A stretch of DNA of 64,000 nt. It comes from DATEPR01 sp036491115 (GTDB lineage: Bacteria > Actinomycetota > Actinomycetes > Mycobacteriales > Pseudonocardiaceae). Below are positions 24,015 through 33,122 of this stretch, in pieces. The translations under genes and the position numbers were made by a program. The stretch is from assembly GCA_036491115.1 (NCBI GenBank), contig DASXCQ010000089.1, positions 17,270-81,269 on the forward strand, given 5' to 3'. Numbering within the stretch: position 1 is the stretch's first letter; each line of letters opens with the position of its first letter. Under the pieces are notes generated by a model. That model searched no databases and had not been told where the DNA came from. It saw only the letters and a program-made list of their open reading frames with translations.

Positions 24015-25409
24015 ATGACCGGGGTCGGCGATCTGATCGCTGAGCGCTATCGGGTGGTCGCCCAGGTCGGCAGCGGGTCGATGGGTGTGGTGTGGCGGGC
24101 GACGGACGAGCTGCTGCACCGCGACGTCGCCGTCAAGGAGCTGCTGTTACAGCCGGGGATCACCGAGGAACAGGCCGACGAGGCGAGACGCCGCACCATG
24201 CGCGAGGGCCGGATCACCGCGCGGCTGCAACACCCGAACGCGATCACCGTCTACGACGTGGCCGAACACGACGGCAGGCCCTGCCTGGTCATGCAGTACG
24301 TGCCCTCGCAGAGCCTGGCCGACCGGTTGGCCGAGCGCCGCTGGCTGCCGCCCGCCGACGTGGCGACCATCGGCCGCGCGCTGGCGGGCGCGCTGGCCGC
24401 CGCCCACGCGGCCGGGATCGTGCACCGGGACGTCAAGCCGGGCAACGTGTTGCTCACCGAGGACGGCACCGCGATGCTGACCGACTTCGGCATCTCGCGG
24501 GCCGTGGGCGACGGCACGGTGACCGCGACCGGCGTGCTCGCCGGCACCCCCGCGTACCTGGCGCCCGAGGTGGTGCAGGGGCAGGACGCCGACTTCCGCA
24601 GTGACGTGTTCTCCCTCGGCGCCACCCTGTACGCCGCTGTCGAGGGCGTGCCGCCGTTCGGCCTGTCGGACAACCCGATCGCGCTGCTGCACAAGATCGC
24701 CACCGAGAACATCGCGCCGCCGAAGCAGGCCGGCGACCTGACCAAGGCGCTCACCTGGATGCTCAAGCGCGACCCGGCCGAGCGGCCGACGATGGGCCAG
24801 ACGGTGGCGGCGCTGTCCATCGCGGGCGGCGAGTTCGTACTCCCGCCGCGCCCATCACCCCGGTCCGGGCGGACCGGGGACAAGCGGTCGCGGGCGATGC
24901 GCTCGGGTATCATCGCGCTGATCGTCATCGCGGTGGCCATCCTGCTCACCACACTGCCGCATCGCGGCGGTACGCGGCCGGGCGCCCGGACGGGGGCGAC
25001 GACGACTGGTCAGTCGACGACCGTTGAGCAGCCCACGACGACCACTCCTGCTCCCACTCCCACGACCACCGCCACGGCCGCCGCTTCGCCCTCCGGTCAG
25101 CTCGCGACGACGATCGAGGACTACTACAAGCTGGTGCCCGGCGACCTGAACACGGCGTGGAACCGGATGACGGCGGACTACCAGCGCAATCACGCCGGCG
25201 GCCGGTCCGGCTACCAGTCGTTCTGGTCGGCGGTCGACAGCGTCTCGGTCGCCGACGTGACGGCCCGGCCGCCGGATGCGGTGACCGCGACCATCAGCTA
25301 TCACTACGCGGACCACACCGACGTCGAGCGGACCAGTTTCGGACTGGTCCGGCAGGCCGGACAATGGAAGATCGCCAGTTCCGACGTCTTGAGTCATCAT
25401 CGAGAGTGA
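24015..25409 (+). CDS. Receptor-type serine/threonine protein kinase (Pkn-like)
   Basis: A 464-aa Hanks-type kinase. The Gly-rich loop is VGSGSMGVVW, the ATP Lys is in RDVAVKEL, the catalytic loop is HRDVKPGNVLL, DFGIS replaces DFG-x, and GTPAYLAPE is the activation/P+1 loop. A basic juxtamembrane region precedes one TM helix (SGIIALIVIAVAILLTTL, about 300-320). A Thr/Pro-rich spacer and a roughly 90-aa extracellular domain YYKLVPGDLNTAWNRMTADY follow, resembling NTF2-like sensor ends of actinobacterial kinases. ATG 24015 follows GGAGG. There are no PASTA repeats. Confidence 0.92.
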   Translation: MTGVGDLIAERYRVVAQVGSGSMGVVWRATDELLHRDVAVKELLLQPGITEEQADEARRRTMREGRITARLQHPNAITVYDVAEHDGRPCLVMQYVPSQSLADRLAERRWLPPADVATIGRALAGALAAAHAAGIVHRDVKPGNVLLTEDGTAMLTDFGISRAVGDGTVTATGVLAGTPAYLAPEVVQGQDADFRSDVFSLGATLYAAVEGVPPFGLSDNPIALLHKIATENIAPPKQAGDLTKALTWMLKRDPAERPTMGQTVAALSIAGGEFVLPPRPSPRSGRTGDKRSRAMRSGIIALIVIAVAILLTTLPHRGGTRPGARTGATTTGQSTTVEQPTTTTPAPTPTTTATAAASPSGQLATTIEDYYKLVPGDLNTAWNRMTADYQRNHAGGRSGYQSFWSAVDSVSVADVTARPPDAVTATISYHYADHTDVERTSFGLVRQAGQWKIASSDVLSHHRE

Positions 25410-25435
25410 CATCGGCAGCAGGAAACAGGAGCGCC

Positions 25436-26923
25436 ATGACCGCCACCCACGTTGACGTGCTCGTCGTCGGTGCCGGCCTGTCCGGCATCGGCGCCGGTTA
25501 CCGCATGCAGACCCGGACGCCCGGCAAGACATACGCGATCCTCGAGGCACGGCACGCCATCGGCGGCACGTGGGACCTGTTCCGCTACCCAGGGGTGCGG
25601 TCGGACTCGGACATGTTCACGCTCAGCTACCCGTTCCGGCCGTGGACCAACCCGAAGTCGATCGCGGACGGCCCGGCGATCGTGAACTACATCCGGTCGA
25701 CGGCGGCGAAGTACCGGATCGAGCGGCACATCCGGTTCGGTCACCGGGTGGTGCGGGCGTCGTGGTCGACGCAGGACGCGCGCTGGACGGTGGACGCCGA
25801 GCACGACGGTTCGACGGTGACGTTCACGTGCTCGTTCCTGTACCTGTGCAGCGGCTACTACAGCTACACCGGCGGGCATGTGGTCGAGTTCCCTGGTCAG
25901 TCGGACTTCGCCGGGCCCGTGGTGCACCCGCAGCAGTGGCCGGCGGATCTGGACTACGCCGGCAAGCGCGTGGTGATCATCGGTAGTGGCGCGACGGCGG
26001 TGACGCTGGTGCCGGCGATGGCCGACGCGGGTGCCGCCCATGTGACGATGTTGCAGCGCTCGCCCAGTTACGTGGTGGCGCGGCCGACGGCCGACCCGAT
26101 GGCCGACCGGTTGCGCTCGCTGCTGCCCGGTCATCTGGCGCATCGGGCGATTCGCGGGCGCAACGTGGTGATGTCGACGTTGTTCTATCAGATGTTCCGG
26201 CGGTTGCCGGAGCGGTCGGCAACGATGTTGATGGCCGGTGTGGAGAAGGCCGTTGAGGGTGCGATTGCCGTTGATCCGCATTTCAAGCCGAAGTACAAGC
26301 CGTGGGACCAGCGGATGTGCCTGGTGCCTGATGGGGACCTGTTCCGGGTGATCCGGGAGCGCAAGGCCGATGTGGTGACGGATCGGATCTCGCGGTTCAC
26401 CGCGTCGGGTATCGAGTTGGTGTCCGGTGCCACGTTGCCTGCTGATGTCATCGTTACCGCTACCGGGTTGCGGATGGTGGCGTTCGGGGACATCGAGATG
26501 TCCGTGGACGGTGAGGTGGTCAAGGCTCATGACACTACCGTCTACAAGGGAATGATGTTCTCCGGGATTCCCAATTTGGCCTGGTGTGTTGGTTATGTGA
26601 ACAACTCGTGGACGTTGCGGGCCGATCTTACTACTCAGTATGTTTGTCGGTTGATCAATCATATGGCTCGGCACGGGTATGACTACTGCGTGCCTGCCGT
26701 GTCGGAGTCCGACGCGGATGATGGTCGGCCGTTGTTGGATCTCACTTCTGGGTATATTCAGCGGGCTGCCGCTGTCATGCCGCATCAGGGGACTCGGCAG
26801 CCTTGGCGGCACCGGCAGAACTATCTGGTTGATCTTGCCACCATGCGGTTGCGGCGGGTCAATGACGGGGCGATGCGGTTTGGCCGTTCCGGGATTCGGG
26901 CCGGGGATCGGACTGCTGCCTGA
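25436..26923 (+). CDS. Flavin-containing/Baeyer-Villiger-type monooxygenase
   Basis: A 495-aa FAD/NADPH enzyme. The N-terminal FAD motif is VDVLVVGAGLSGIGAGYRM, the dinucleotide motif is KRVVIIGSGATAVTLVPAM, and between them FAGPVVHPQQWP matches the BVMO fingerprint FxGxxxHxxxW(P). It would insert oxygen into ketones or oxidise soft nucleophiles. AGGAG precedes ATG 25436. Odd: the last roughly 550 bp use many T- and A-ending codons, unlike the first two thirds. A 160-bp gap follows before the LCP gene. Confidence 0.88.
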   Translation: MTATHVDVLVVGAGLSGIGAGYRMQTRTPGKTYAILEARHAIGGTWDLFRYPGVRSDSDMFTLSYPFRPWTNPKSIADGPAIVNYIRSTAAKYRIERHIRFGHRVVRASWSTQDARWTVDAEHDGSTVTFTCSFLYLCSGYYSYTGGHVVEFPGQSDFAGPVVHPQQWPADLDYAGKRVVIIGSGATAVTLVPAMADAGAAHVTMLQRSPSYVVARPTADPMADRLRSLLPGHLAHRAIRGRNVVMSTLFYQMFRRLPERSATMLMAGVEKAVEGAIAVDPHFKPKYKPWDQRMCLVPDGDLFRVIRERKADVVTDRISRFTASGIELVSGATLPADVIVTATGLRMVAFGDIEMSVDGEVVKAHDTTVYKGMMFSGIPNLAWCVGYVNNSWTLRADLTTQYVCRLINHMARHGYDYCVPAVSESDADDGRPLLDLTSGYIQRAAAVMPHQGTRQPWRHRQNYLVDLATMRLRRVNDGAMRFGRSGIRAGDRTAA

Positions 26924-27082
26924 GGTCTCGACCCCAGGGTTCGGGTGGCACTCCGCCACGAGGAGGAACGGATCAGCCACTCAGGACCTACCACCGAGTG
27001 ACCGTCCGAACACGACCCGCCATCATCACGGAACGAAATCACCACTGGTCACCGCCAGTGCGGCGATCTACGCTCAGCAACC

Positions 27083-28129
27083 ATGACGGATTCCGACCGG
27101 GTCGAGATGGTCGGTGTCGACGACCTGCTGGAGTCCGGTGAGGACATCGGCACGGTTCGAAGACGCCGGCGCTGGGGGCGCGCCGCGGTGCAGGTCAGCG
27201 TCGGCGTGCTGGCCCTGGTCGTGCTGGGCACCGCCGGTCTCGTCTGGCACGTGACCAACTCGGTGACCGGGTCCGTGCACACCGAGCCAGTGGCTGGGCT
27301 GGCGCCAAGTGGCGACACGAACGGCAAGCCGGTGACCGTCCTGCTGCTCGGCTCCGACCTGCGCCTGGGTCCCGACAAGACGGACGGCGTCACCGGCCAA
27401 CGGGCCGACTCGATCATGTTGATCCGCATGACCGCCGACCGCAGCCGGATCGACGTCCTCTCCATCCCGCGCGACTCGTGGGTGCCGATTCCCGGCATGG
27501 GCACCGCGAAGATCAACGCGTCACTCAACGGCGGGCCATCGCTCGTGGTCAAGACCGTCGAGAAACTGACCGGCATCCCGATCGACCACGTGATGGTGAT
27601 GGACTTCGACGGCGTCCGCGACCTGACCGACGCGCTGGGCGGCGTGATCGTACTCAACGAGCACGCCATCACCGATCCCCGCAACGGCAACCACTTCCCC
27701 GCCGGCACACTGCACCTGTCCGGCAACCAGGCACTGCTCTACGTGCGGATCCGCTACGGGCTGCCGGGCGGCGACTTCGACCGGATCGATCACCAGCAGC
27801 AGGTGGTGGCCGGGATCAGCGAGAAACTCCGATCCGAGGACGTGCTGGGCAAGCCACTGCTGGCCACCCAGATCGTGCGGATCGTGGCGGGCAACCTGAC
27901 CGTCGACTCGGGTCTGACGCCGAACCTGATGACCCAGCTGCTGGTCGACACGCTGTCCACCCCGCAGTCGAACACCCACTTCTACACGGCGCCCTCGGCC
28001 GGGTTCGGGCGCAGCTCGGACGGTCAGTCGTACGTGAAACTGGACAGCGCGAAGCTGGCCGCCGCGTGTGCCGCGATGTCGGCCGGCAAACCGGTGCCGC
28101 TGCCCGGTACCCCGATCAGCCTGCCATGA
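27083..28129 (+). CDS. LytR-CpsA-Psr (LCP) family cell-wall ligase
   Basis: A 348-aa protein with a short cytoplasmic N-terminus ending RRRRRWGRAAVQ, one TM anchor (VSVGVLALVVLGTAGLVWHV), and an extracellular LCP domain. TVLLLGSDLRLG, ADSIMLIRMTADRSRIDVLS and IPRDSWVPIPG carry the conserved Asp/Arg residues that bind lipid pyrophosphate, and YVRIRYGLPGGDFDRIDHQQ is the C-terminal LCP motif. Such enzymes attach arabinogalactan or teichoic-type polymers to peptidoglycan. It stands alone, 26 nt upstream of the IclR gene, and may read into it. Confidence 0.92.
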   Translation: MTDSDRVEMVGVDDLLESGEDIGTVRRRRRWGRAAVQVSVGVLALVVLGTAGLVWHVTNSVTGSVHTEPVAGLAPSGDTNGKPVTVLLLGSDLRLGPDKTDGVTGQRADSIMLIRMTADRSRIDVLSIPRDSWVPIPGMGTAKINASLNGGPSLVVKTVEKLTGIPIDHVMVMDFDGVRDLTDALGGVIVLNEHAITDPRNGNHFPAGTLHLSGNQALLYVRIRYGLPGGDFDRIDHQQQVVAGISEKLRSEDVLGKPLLATQIVRIVAGNLTVDSGLTPNLMTQLLVDTLSTPQSNTHFYTAPSAGFGRSSDGQSYVKLDSAKLAAACAAMSAGKPVPLPGTPISLP

Positions 28130-28154
28130 CGGGCGCTCGTGGCATGATCGAGTA

Positions 28155-28910
28155 ATGGCGCGGTCCCGCGAGTCGGTGCTGACCAGGGCCGTTCGGATCT
28201 TCGACGCGTTCACGCCGGACGAGCCGGTGCTCCAGGTCTCCGAGATCGCCCGGCGCTCCGGGCTGCACCTGGCCACGGCGTCCCGGCTGGTGGCCGAACT
28301 GGTGGAACACGGCCTGCTGGTCAGGGGCTCCGACCGCAGGGTGCGGGTGGGTGTGCGGATGTGGGAGCTGGCGCTGCGCGCGTCGCCCGCGCTGACCCTG
28401 CGGGACACCGCGATGCCGTTCATGGCGGACGCGCACGCCGTGCTCGGCCAGCACGTCCAACTCGGTCTGCGGGACGGCACCGAGGTGATCTTCGTGGAGC
28501 GGCTGTCCGCGCCCGGCGCGGTGATCAACTACACCCGGATCGCCGGCCGGCTGCCGTTGCACGCCTCCTCGTCCGGGCAGGTGTTGCTCGCGTTCGGCCC
28601 AACGGACCTGCAGGAAACCGTGCTGCGCGGCAGGCTGGCCCGCTACACCCCGCACACGATCACCTCGCCCGCCGCCCTGCGCACCACGCTGGCCGAGATC
28701 CGCCGGCAGGGCTACGCCTGGTGTCCCGGCCACATCCACGTCGACGCGCTCGGCGTGGCCGTGCCGATCCGGGACGGCAGGGGCACGGTGGTGGCCGCAC
28801 TGGCCGCGATCGTGCCGAACAACGAGGACGGCCACACCGTGCCGGGCGTCCTGCTGACGGCCGCCCGCGGCATCAGCCGGGGAATCTCCGGTTCGCCTCT
28901 CACTCAGTGA
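28155..28910 (+). CDS. IclR-family regulator of the adjacent P450 system
   Basis: A 251-aa IclR regulator. The winged HTH is LQVSEIARRSGLHLATASRL, and the effector domain includes GTEVIFVERLSAPGAVINY and AGRLPLHASSSGQVLLAF, the typical IclR ligand pocket. IclR proteins often sense aromatic acids. It sits 43 nt upstream of the reductase-P450 pair on the same strand, and a 19-bp palindrome spans its stop codon, so it probably controls those genes and itself. Confidence 0.88.
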   Translation: MARSRESVLTRAVRIFDAFTPDEPVLQVSEIARRSGLHLATASRLVAELVEHGLLVRGSDRRVRVGVRMWELALRASPALTLRDTAMPFMADAHAVLGQHVQLGLRDGTEVIFVERLSAPGAVINYTRIAGRLPLHASSSGQVLLAFGPTDLQETVLRGRLARYTPHTITSPAALRTTLAEIRRQGYAWCPGHIHVDALGVAVPIRDGRGTVVAALAAIVPNNEDGHTVPGVLLTAARGISRGISGSPLTQ

Positions 28911-28914
28911 GAGG
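28896..28914. promoter_or_regulatory. 19-bp palindrome at the IclR/reductase junction
   Basis: CCTCTCACT-C-AGTGAGAGG is a perfect dyad overlapping the IclR stop codon, 40 nt before the reductase ATG. It could be an IclR operator or an attenuating hairpin; the 1-nt centre disfavours a simple RNA hairpin. Confidence 0.5.
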
Positions 28915-28953
28915 GCTCTCGCGTGGCCACCGACCGCCCGCGATGCTGAGCGG

Positions 28954-29898
28954 ATGACGAGCAGAGCCGCTCTCGTGGTCACCGCGATGGAGGACCTGTC
29001 CGACGGGGTGGTCGGGGTGACCCTGGCGTATCCGGACGGCGCCCGGCTGCCGGACTGGACGCCCGGCGCCCACATCGACGTCGTGCTCCCCAACGAGAAG
29101 GCCAGGCAGTTCTCCCTGTGCGGCGACCGCTGGGACGCGCACACCTACCGGATCGGCGTGCTCCGCGAACCGAACGGGCGCGGCGGGTCGGCGTACGTGC
29201 ACGACATGCTGCGGCCCGGCGACCGGGTCGGGCTCGGCGGACCGCGCAACAACTTCCCGCTCGTGCCGGCAACCCGCTACCTGTTCGTGGCGGGCGGGAT
29301 CGGGATCACGCCGCTGCTGCCGATGATCGAGCAGGCCGACGCGCTGGACGCCGACTGGCGACTCCTGTACGGCGGCCGGCGGCACTCGTCGATGGCGTTC
29401 CTGCCGGAACTAGCCCGATACGGCGACAAGGTCGTGGTGGCGCCGGAGGACGAGTGCGGGCTGCTGGACCTGCCCGGCTGGCTCGGCGTGCCGCAGCCCG
29501 GCACCCGGGTCTACTGCTGCGGCCCCGCTCCGCTGCTGGCCGCCGCCGAACAGCTGTGCCAGAACTGGCCGCCGTACTCGCTGCACGTGGAACGGTTCAC
29601 TCCCAAGGAGTTCGGCGCGCCGGTACGGCCGGGGCCGTTCGAGGTGGAGCTGCGCCGGTCCGGTCGCACGGTCACCGTGCCGGACGGCTCGTCGGTGCTG
29701 ACCGCACTGCGGCTGGCCGGGGTCGGCGTGCTGTCGTCGTGCCAGCAGGGCGTGTGCGGCACCTGCGAGACGACCGTGCTGGACGGCCTGCCCGACCACC
29801 GGGACTCGATCCTCGCCGACCACGAACGCGACGCGGGCGACCGCATGTACGTCTGCGTGTCCGGCTCCCGCACCGACCGCATCGTTCTCGACCTGTGA
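28954..29898 (+). CDS. PDR/VanB-type flavin and 2Fe-2S reductase for the P450
   Basis: A 314-aa phthalate-dioxygenase-reductase-like protein. The flavin domain has RQFSLCG (RxxS motif), the NAD(P)H domain has LFVAGGIGITPLLPM and YCCGPAPLL, and the C-terminal plant-type ferredoxin has SCQQGVCGTCETTVLDG with the distal Cys in MYVCVS. It delivers electrons from NADH to the P450 encoded 8 nt downstream. It resembles PbdB of the p-methoxybenzoate O-demethylase system. ATG 28954 is the first good start after the IclR gene. Confidence 0.88.
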   Translation: MTSRAALVVTAMEDLSDGVVGVTLAYPDGARLPDWTPGAHIDVVLPNEKARQFSLCGDRWDAHTYRIGVLREPNGRGGSAYVHDMLRPGDRVGLGGPRNNFPLVPATRYLFVAGGIGITPLLPMIEQADALDADWRLLYGGRRHSSMAFLPELARYGDKVVVAPEDECGLLDLPGWLGVPQPGTRVYCCGPAPLLAAAEQLCQNWPPYSLHVERFTPKEFGAPVRPGPFEVELRRSGRTVTVPDGSSVLTALRLAGVGVLSSCQQGVCGTCETTVLDGLPDHRDSILADHERDAGDRMYVCVSGSRTDRIVLDL

Positions 29899-29906
29899 GG
29901 CCAGCC

Positions 29907-31091
29907 ATGATCGACACGCTGCCCGTCAACGACACCGACCCGTTCGGTCACGACGTGCTGGAGAACCCCGATCCGTTCCACGCCGAGTTGCGCGACGCCG
30001 GTCCGGTGGTGCACCTGACCCGGCACGACGTCTACGCCATGGCCCGCTACACCGAGGTGCGGGCCGCGCTGGTGAACTGGCAGGACTACCAGTCCGGCGC
30101 GGGCGTCGGCCTGTCCGACTTCCGCCGGGAGACACCGTGGCGGCCGCCGAGCCTGGTGCTGGAGGCCGACCCGCCGCACCACGACGCGCCGCGCCGGGTG
30201 CTGGCCGAGGTGCTCAGCCCGCGTGCCCTGCGCGACCTGCGGCAGCACTGGTTCGACGAAGCCGAACGCCTGGTGGACAAGGTTCTGGTGCGGGACGAAC
30301 TGGACGCGGTGCCGGAACTGGCCGAGGCGTTTCCGCTGGCCGTGTTCCCGGACGCGGTCGGGCTCGGCCAGGCAGGCCGGGAGAACCTGCTGCCGTACGG
30401 GAACTACGCGTTCAACGCGTTCGGGCCGCGCAACGACCTGGTGATCGCCGGTGCGCCGGACATGCCGGGGTGGTCGGCCTGGGTGAACGACCAGTGCGGC
30501 CGGGAAGCGTTGTCCGGCAACGGTTTCGGCGCGGCCATCTGGGCAGCGGCCGACCGGGGTGAGCTGACCGAGCAGCAGGCGCCGTTGCTGGTGCGCTCGC
30601 TGCTGTCCGCGGGCGTGGACACGACGGTGCACGGGATCGCCGCCGTGCTGTTCGCCTTCGCCACCCACCCGGACCAGTGGGCCCGCCTGCGGGCCGAACC
30701 GTCGCTGGCCAGGATCGCGTTCGACGAGGCGGTGCGCTGGCAGTCGCCGGTCCAGACGTTCTTCCGCACCACGACAAGGGAAACCGAGATCTCCGGTTCG
30801 GTGGTGCCGGAGGGCAGGAAGATCCTGATGTTCCTGGGCGCGGCGAACCGCGATCCGCGCCGCTGGACCGACCCGGACCGCTTCGACCTGGCCCGCGACC
30901 CGTCCGGCCAGGTCGGCTTCGGCATGGGCATCCACCAGTGCATCGGCCAGCACGTCGCCCGGTTGGAGGCCGAGGCGGTGCTCACCGCGCTGGCCGCCAG
31001 GGTGACCACGATCGAACTGGCCGCGGCGCCGGTGCGGCAGCACAACAACACGTTGCGGGCGTGGCGGTCGCTGCCGCTGCGGTTCACCTGA
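29907..31091 (+). CDS. Cytochrome P450, CYP199-like aromatic O-demethylase
   Basis: A 394-aa P450. The heme loop is FGMGIHQCIGQHVARLE, the I-helix is LLSAGVDTTVHGIAAVL, and there is an ExxR-equivalent EAVRWQSPVQTF. Blocks such as GVGLSDFRRETPWRPPSLVL, NAFGP and FFRTTTRETEISG closely recall CYP199A enzymes that bind para-substituted benzoates. Expected reaction: oxidative demethylation of 4-methoxybenzoate-type acids, using the reductase encoded just upstream. No ferredoxin gene is needed because the reductase carries its own 2Fe-2S domain. The family assignment is from remembered motifs, not an alignment. Confidence 0.85.
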   Translation: MIDTLPVNDTDPFGHDVLENPDPFHAELRDAGPVVHLTRHDVYAMARYTEVRAALVNWQDYQSGAGVGLSDFRRETPWRPPSLVLEADPPHHDAPRRVLAEVLSPRALRDLRQHWFDEAERLVDKVLVRDELDAVPELAEAFPLAVFPDAVGLGQAGRENLLPYGNYAFNAFGPRNDLVIAGAPDMPGWSAWVNDQCGREALSGNGFGAAIWAAADRGELTEQQAPLLVRSLLSAGVDTTVHGIAAVLFAFATHPDQWARLRAEPSLARIAFDEAVRWQSPVQTFFRTTTRETEISGSVVPEGRKILMFLGAANRDPRRWTDPDRFDLARDPSGQVGFGMGIHQCIGQHVARLEAEAVLTALAARVTTIELAAAPVRQHNNTLRAWRSLPLRFT

Positions 31092-31122
31092 CCCGCACCC
31101 TGCGGCCACACGAGTCGGCGGT

Positions 31123-31533
31123 GACCACGGCGGCCGGCCCGACGTTCAACCTGAACCCGGCCAACGCCCGTTCCCTGGAAGGGATCTACCGCAAGCACCG
31201 GGGCGTGTTCCGCCACACAGCGGTCACACCCATCGGAACAAGCGGACCTCGTCCGGCGAGGGCGACGCCCAGGCCGGTGCGGTCGACCAGCAGGTGGAGT
31301 TCCTGGAGGTGGCGGCGACGAAGGAGTACCCCGGCGGATACTCGCTGCTGAAGGTGTTCACCGGCGGGTATCAGGTCAATTTCTACAAGACCCGTGACGA
31401 CCTGGCCCGACAGTGGTCGCAACGCACGCGGGGCGAGTACTTCGGCATCTACCCGCACTACACTCTGGGCACCGTCGGCGACCGCAACCACACCGTGGTG
31501 CGAGATCTGTCCGGACTGCACCCGGTTCACTGA
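31123..31533 (+). pseudogene. Broken gene of unknown family between P450 and amidase
   Basis: One frame reads TFNLNPANARSLEGIYRKHR up to about 31240. A second frame then continues GEGDAQAGAVDQQVEFLEVA and on through YSLLKVFTGGYQVNFYK to a stop at 31533. Both segments have protein-like composition, but no start codon with a ribosome site joins them. I do not recognise the family. The likeliest reading is a gene of about 130 residues with a frameshift near 31230-31245. Confidence 0.35.
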
Positions 31534-31547
31534 TCCGTTTTGGGGGC

Positions 31548-33122
31548 ATGGTGACCAAGGGCATCTCGAGACGGACCGCGTTACGTGGCACGGCCACGGC
31601 GATCGGCGCCGCGGTGGCCCTGCCGTCGATCGCGGCGGCCGCGAGTGACAACGGCCTGCCGGCGTTCGTCGACCTGGAGACGGCGACCGTGGCACAGTTG
31701 CGCGGCCTGCTGGACACCCGGCGGATCAGCTGTGAGGACCTGGTGCGCGCCTACATCGCGCGGATCGACGCACTGAGCGTCGGTGGCCCGTCGCTGAACG
31801 CCGTGCGGGCCGTCAACCCGGACGCGGTCGCCGAGGCGCAGGCGGCGGACGCCGCGCTGCGGCGGCCGGGTCCGCGCGGTGCGCTGCTGGGCATTCCGGT
31901 GCTGCTCAAGGACAACATCGACGTGCGGGGCATGACGACCACGGCCGGTTCGGTCGCGCTGGTCGACTCGTTCCCGGCCGCTGACGCACCGCTGGTGACC
32001 GCGTTGCGGCGGGCGGGCGCGGTGATCCTGGGCAAGGCGAAGCTGACCGAGTTCGCCAACTTCCTCACCGGGAACATGCCGCCCGGCTACAGCTCGGCGG
32101 GCGGCCAGGTGCTCAATCCCTATGACGCGTCGCTGACGCCCAGCGGCTCCAGTTCCGGACCGGCGGTCGCCGCCGCCACCGGGCTCGCACCGCTGACCGT
32201 CGGCACGGAGACGTCCGGTTCGATCCTCAGCCCGTCGGCCGCGAACTCCGACGTGGGCGTCAAGCCGACGGTCGGGCTGATCAGCCGGACCGGCATCGTG
32301 CCGATCTCGGCCAGCCAGGACACGGCCGGCCCCATCGTGAAGACCGTCGCCGACGCGGCCGTCCTGCTCACCGCCCTGGCCGGCGTCGACCCGCTCGACC
32401 CGGCGACAGCCGGGAATCCATTGGTGGGCCACGACTTCAACCAGGACCTGACGCTGGACGCGTTGAGTGGCGCGCGGATCGGCGTGGTGGCCAACCAGGT
32501 GCCGCAGGCCGGCTCGGACAATCGCGCGTTGTGGGACGCGGCAACCGGCGTGCTGACCGATCTGGGTGCGGCGCTGGTGCCGGTGGCACTGAACTCGGGC
32601 AGCAGCATCCCCGGCGGTTCCACGGTGCTGACCTACGAGTTCAAGCGCGATCTCAACACGTACTTCGGCCGGCTGCCGGCGTCGGCGCCGATCCACACAC
32701 TGGCCGACGTGATCGCGTTCAACGAGGCCCACGCCGCCGTCGCCCTGAAGTTCGGGCAGACGCAGGCGATCGCGTCCCAGGCGATCGACCTGGACCCGGC
32801 CGGCGCGGACACCGCGAAGTACCTGGCCGACCGGGCACAGGACCTGGTGGACAGCAAGGACCGGATCGACGCGCTGATGGCCGCGAACGACCTGACCGCG
32901 CTGCTGTGGGCGAACAGCGGCAGCGCCGGCATCGGCGCCAAGGCCGGCTACCCGTCGATCACCCTGCCCGCCGGCTACCAGGCCAACACCCGGCGCCCGT
33001 TCAACATCGCGTTCCTCGGGCAGGCGTTCACCGAGCCGACCCTGATCGGCTACGCGTTCGCCTACGAGCAGGCGTCGCTGCTGCGCCGGCCGGCGTCCGC
33101 GGTCAACCCGACGCTGTTCTAG
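31548..33122 (+). CDS. Tat-exported amidase (amidase-signature family)
   Basis: A 524-aa AS-family hydrolase. The N-terminus is a twin-arginine signal (SRRTALRGTATAIGAAVALP, cleavage near AAA-SD). The catalytic Lys is in LLKDNIDVRGM, the cis-Ser in PSGSSSGPAVAAA, and the nucleophilic Ser in GTETSGSILSPSAAN, so the Ser-cisSer-Lys triad is intact. It would hydrolyse amides outside the membrane; the substrate is unknown. ATG 31548 follows TGGGGGC. Its 3' end overlaps the convergent DinB-like gene by 20 bp. Confidence 0.9.
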   Translation: MVTKGISRRTALRGTATAIGAAVALPSIAAAASDNGLPAFVDLETATVAQLRGLLDTRRISCEDLVRAYIARIDALSVGGPSLNAVRAVNPDAVAEAQAADAALRRPGPRGALLGIPVLLKDNIDVRGMTTTAGSVALVDSFPAADAPLVTALRRAGAVILGKAKLTEFANFLTGNMPPGYSSAGGQVLNPYDASLTPSGSSSGPAVAAATGLAPLTVGTETSGSILSPSAANSDVGVKPTVGLISRTGIVPISASQDTAGPIVKTVADAAVLLTALAGVDPLDPATAGNPLVGHDFNQDLTLDALSGARIGVVANQVPQAGSDNRALWDAATGVLTDLGAALVPVALNSGSSIPGGSTVLTYEFKRDLNTYFGRLPASAPIHTLADVIAFNEAHAAVALKFGQTQAIASQAIDLDPAGADTAKYLADRAQDLVDSKDRIDALMAANDLTALLWANSGSAGIGAKAGYPSITLPAGYQANTRRPFNIAFLGQAFTEPTLIGYAFAYEQASLLRRPASAVNPTLF

